A stretch of DNA of 7,187 bases. Origin: Oscillospiraceae bacterium (GTDB taxonomy: Bacteria; Bacillota; Clostridia; Oscillospirales; Oscillospiraceae). The notes beneath the pieces are model-generated. The model did not search any database and was not told the DNA's origin. It worked only from the letters and a program-made list of their open reading frames with translations. The stretch spans positions 1-7,187 of the forward strand of contig JAEEUX010000132.1 of NCBI GenBank assembly GCA_016290695.1, read 5' to 3'. The translations under genes and the position numbers were made by a program. Numbering within the stretch: the first letter of the stretch is position 1; each line of letters starts with the position of its first letter. This document shows, one piece after another, positions 6,859 through 7,187 of the stretch.

Positions 6859-7187
6859 ATGGCATTTGAAAGTTTAACCGAAAAGCTGTCTGCAACCTTT
6901 AAAAAGCTTCGCAGTAAGGGTCGTCTCACCGAGGCCGACATAAAGGAAGCGATGAGAGACGTTCGTCTTGCCCTTTTGGAGGCGGACGTCAACTTCAAGG
7001 TAGTTAAGGATTTCGTCGCGAGAGTGAGCGAGCGCGCCGTTGGAACAGACGTTCTTGAAAGCCTCACCCCGGCGCAGATGGTTATAAAAATCGTCAACGA
7101 AGAGCTGACCGCGATGATGGGCAGCGATTCTTCCAAACTCAACATCTCTCCCAAATCCCCCACCGTCGTCCTGCTCGCCGGCCTTCA
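6859..7187 (+). CDS. ffh: Signal recognition particle protein Ffh (SRP54), N-terminal part, cut by window edge
   Basis: Ffh is the GTPase of the bacterial signal recognition particle. It binds 4.5S/6S RNA and signal sequences at the ribosome exit and docks with FtsY to deliver membrane and secreted proteins. Only the first 109 codons are present, out of about 450 in the family. They cover the four-helix N domain: MAFESLTEKLSATFKKLRSKG at the start (no leader peptide), EADIKEAMRDVRLALLEADVN (about residues 25-45, containing the conserved ALLEADVN loop), and the beginning of the G domain, PTVVLLAGL (101-109). The window ends exactly where the P-loop GLQGxGKTT should begin, so the GTPase, M domain and stop cannot be inspected. 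The ATG is supported by the adjacent GGAGGG and the family N-terminus. Co-transcription with ylxM is expected. Confidence 0.97.
   Translation, partial: MAFESLTEKLSATFKKLRSKGRLTEADIKEAMRDVRLALLEADVNFKVVKDFVARVSERAVGTDVLESLTPAQMVIKIVNEELTAMMGSDSSKLNISPKSPTVVLLAGL

Noticed and set aside
6591..7163. 190-codon minus-strand open frame
   Set aside because: It is antisense to ylxM and ffh, both of which are clearly recognised, and it has no recognisable motif.

Overview
The window holds one very large, leftward-running gene that is cut by the left edge. To its right is a divergent, rightward operon of two genes, the second cut by the right edge. A 217-bp intergenic region rich in palindromes lies between them. 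The ylxM-ffh pair (signal recognition particle operon) is the arrangement typical of Bacillota. Strong GGAGG-type ribosome binding sites, a GTG start and an intergenic region much more AT-rich than the genes fit a GC-rich clostridial relative. The giant protein has roughly 54 cysteines in its 2088 visible residues, which is compatible with an anaerobe. The species cannot be named from this sequence.

Positions 1-6265, minus strand: one uninterrupted reading frame encodes 2088 residues of a cyclic beta-1,2-glucan synthase (Cgs/NdvB/ChvB family). The order is an N-terminal helical region, a membrane hairpin, a GT84 glycosyltransferase domain with all its active-site motifs, further membrane segments, a glycoamylase-like (cyclising) domain, two beta-supersandwich domains and the start of a GH94 phosphorylase barrel. 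The sequence stops just before the expected GH94 catalytic DWND motif. Such proteins are usually about 2800 residues, so around 700 residues lie beyond the left edge. All plus-strand open frames across this stretch look like antisense shadows of this GC-rich gene.

Positions 6266-6482: divergent control region. It contains a long palindrome (6317-6354) and a 27-bp inverted repeat (arms 6362-6388 and 6438-6464, 23 of 27 positions matching). The repeat brackets a sigma-70-type promoter (6404-6432) that fires toward ylxM. Each arm can itself fold into a stem-loop, and one stem pair is swapped between the two copies (G-C in one, C-G in the other), so the fold or palindrome seems to be preserved. 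This is the least explained part of the window.

Positions 6483-7187, plus strand: ylxM (complete, 120 aa) and ffh (first 109 codons, the N domain up to just before the P-loop). They are 13 bp apart and almost certainly co-transcribed for membrane-protein targeting. No RNA genes, insertion sequences or CRISPR arrays were seen.
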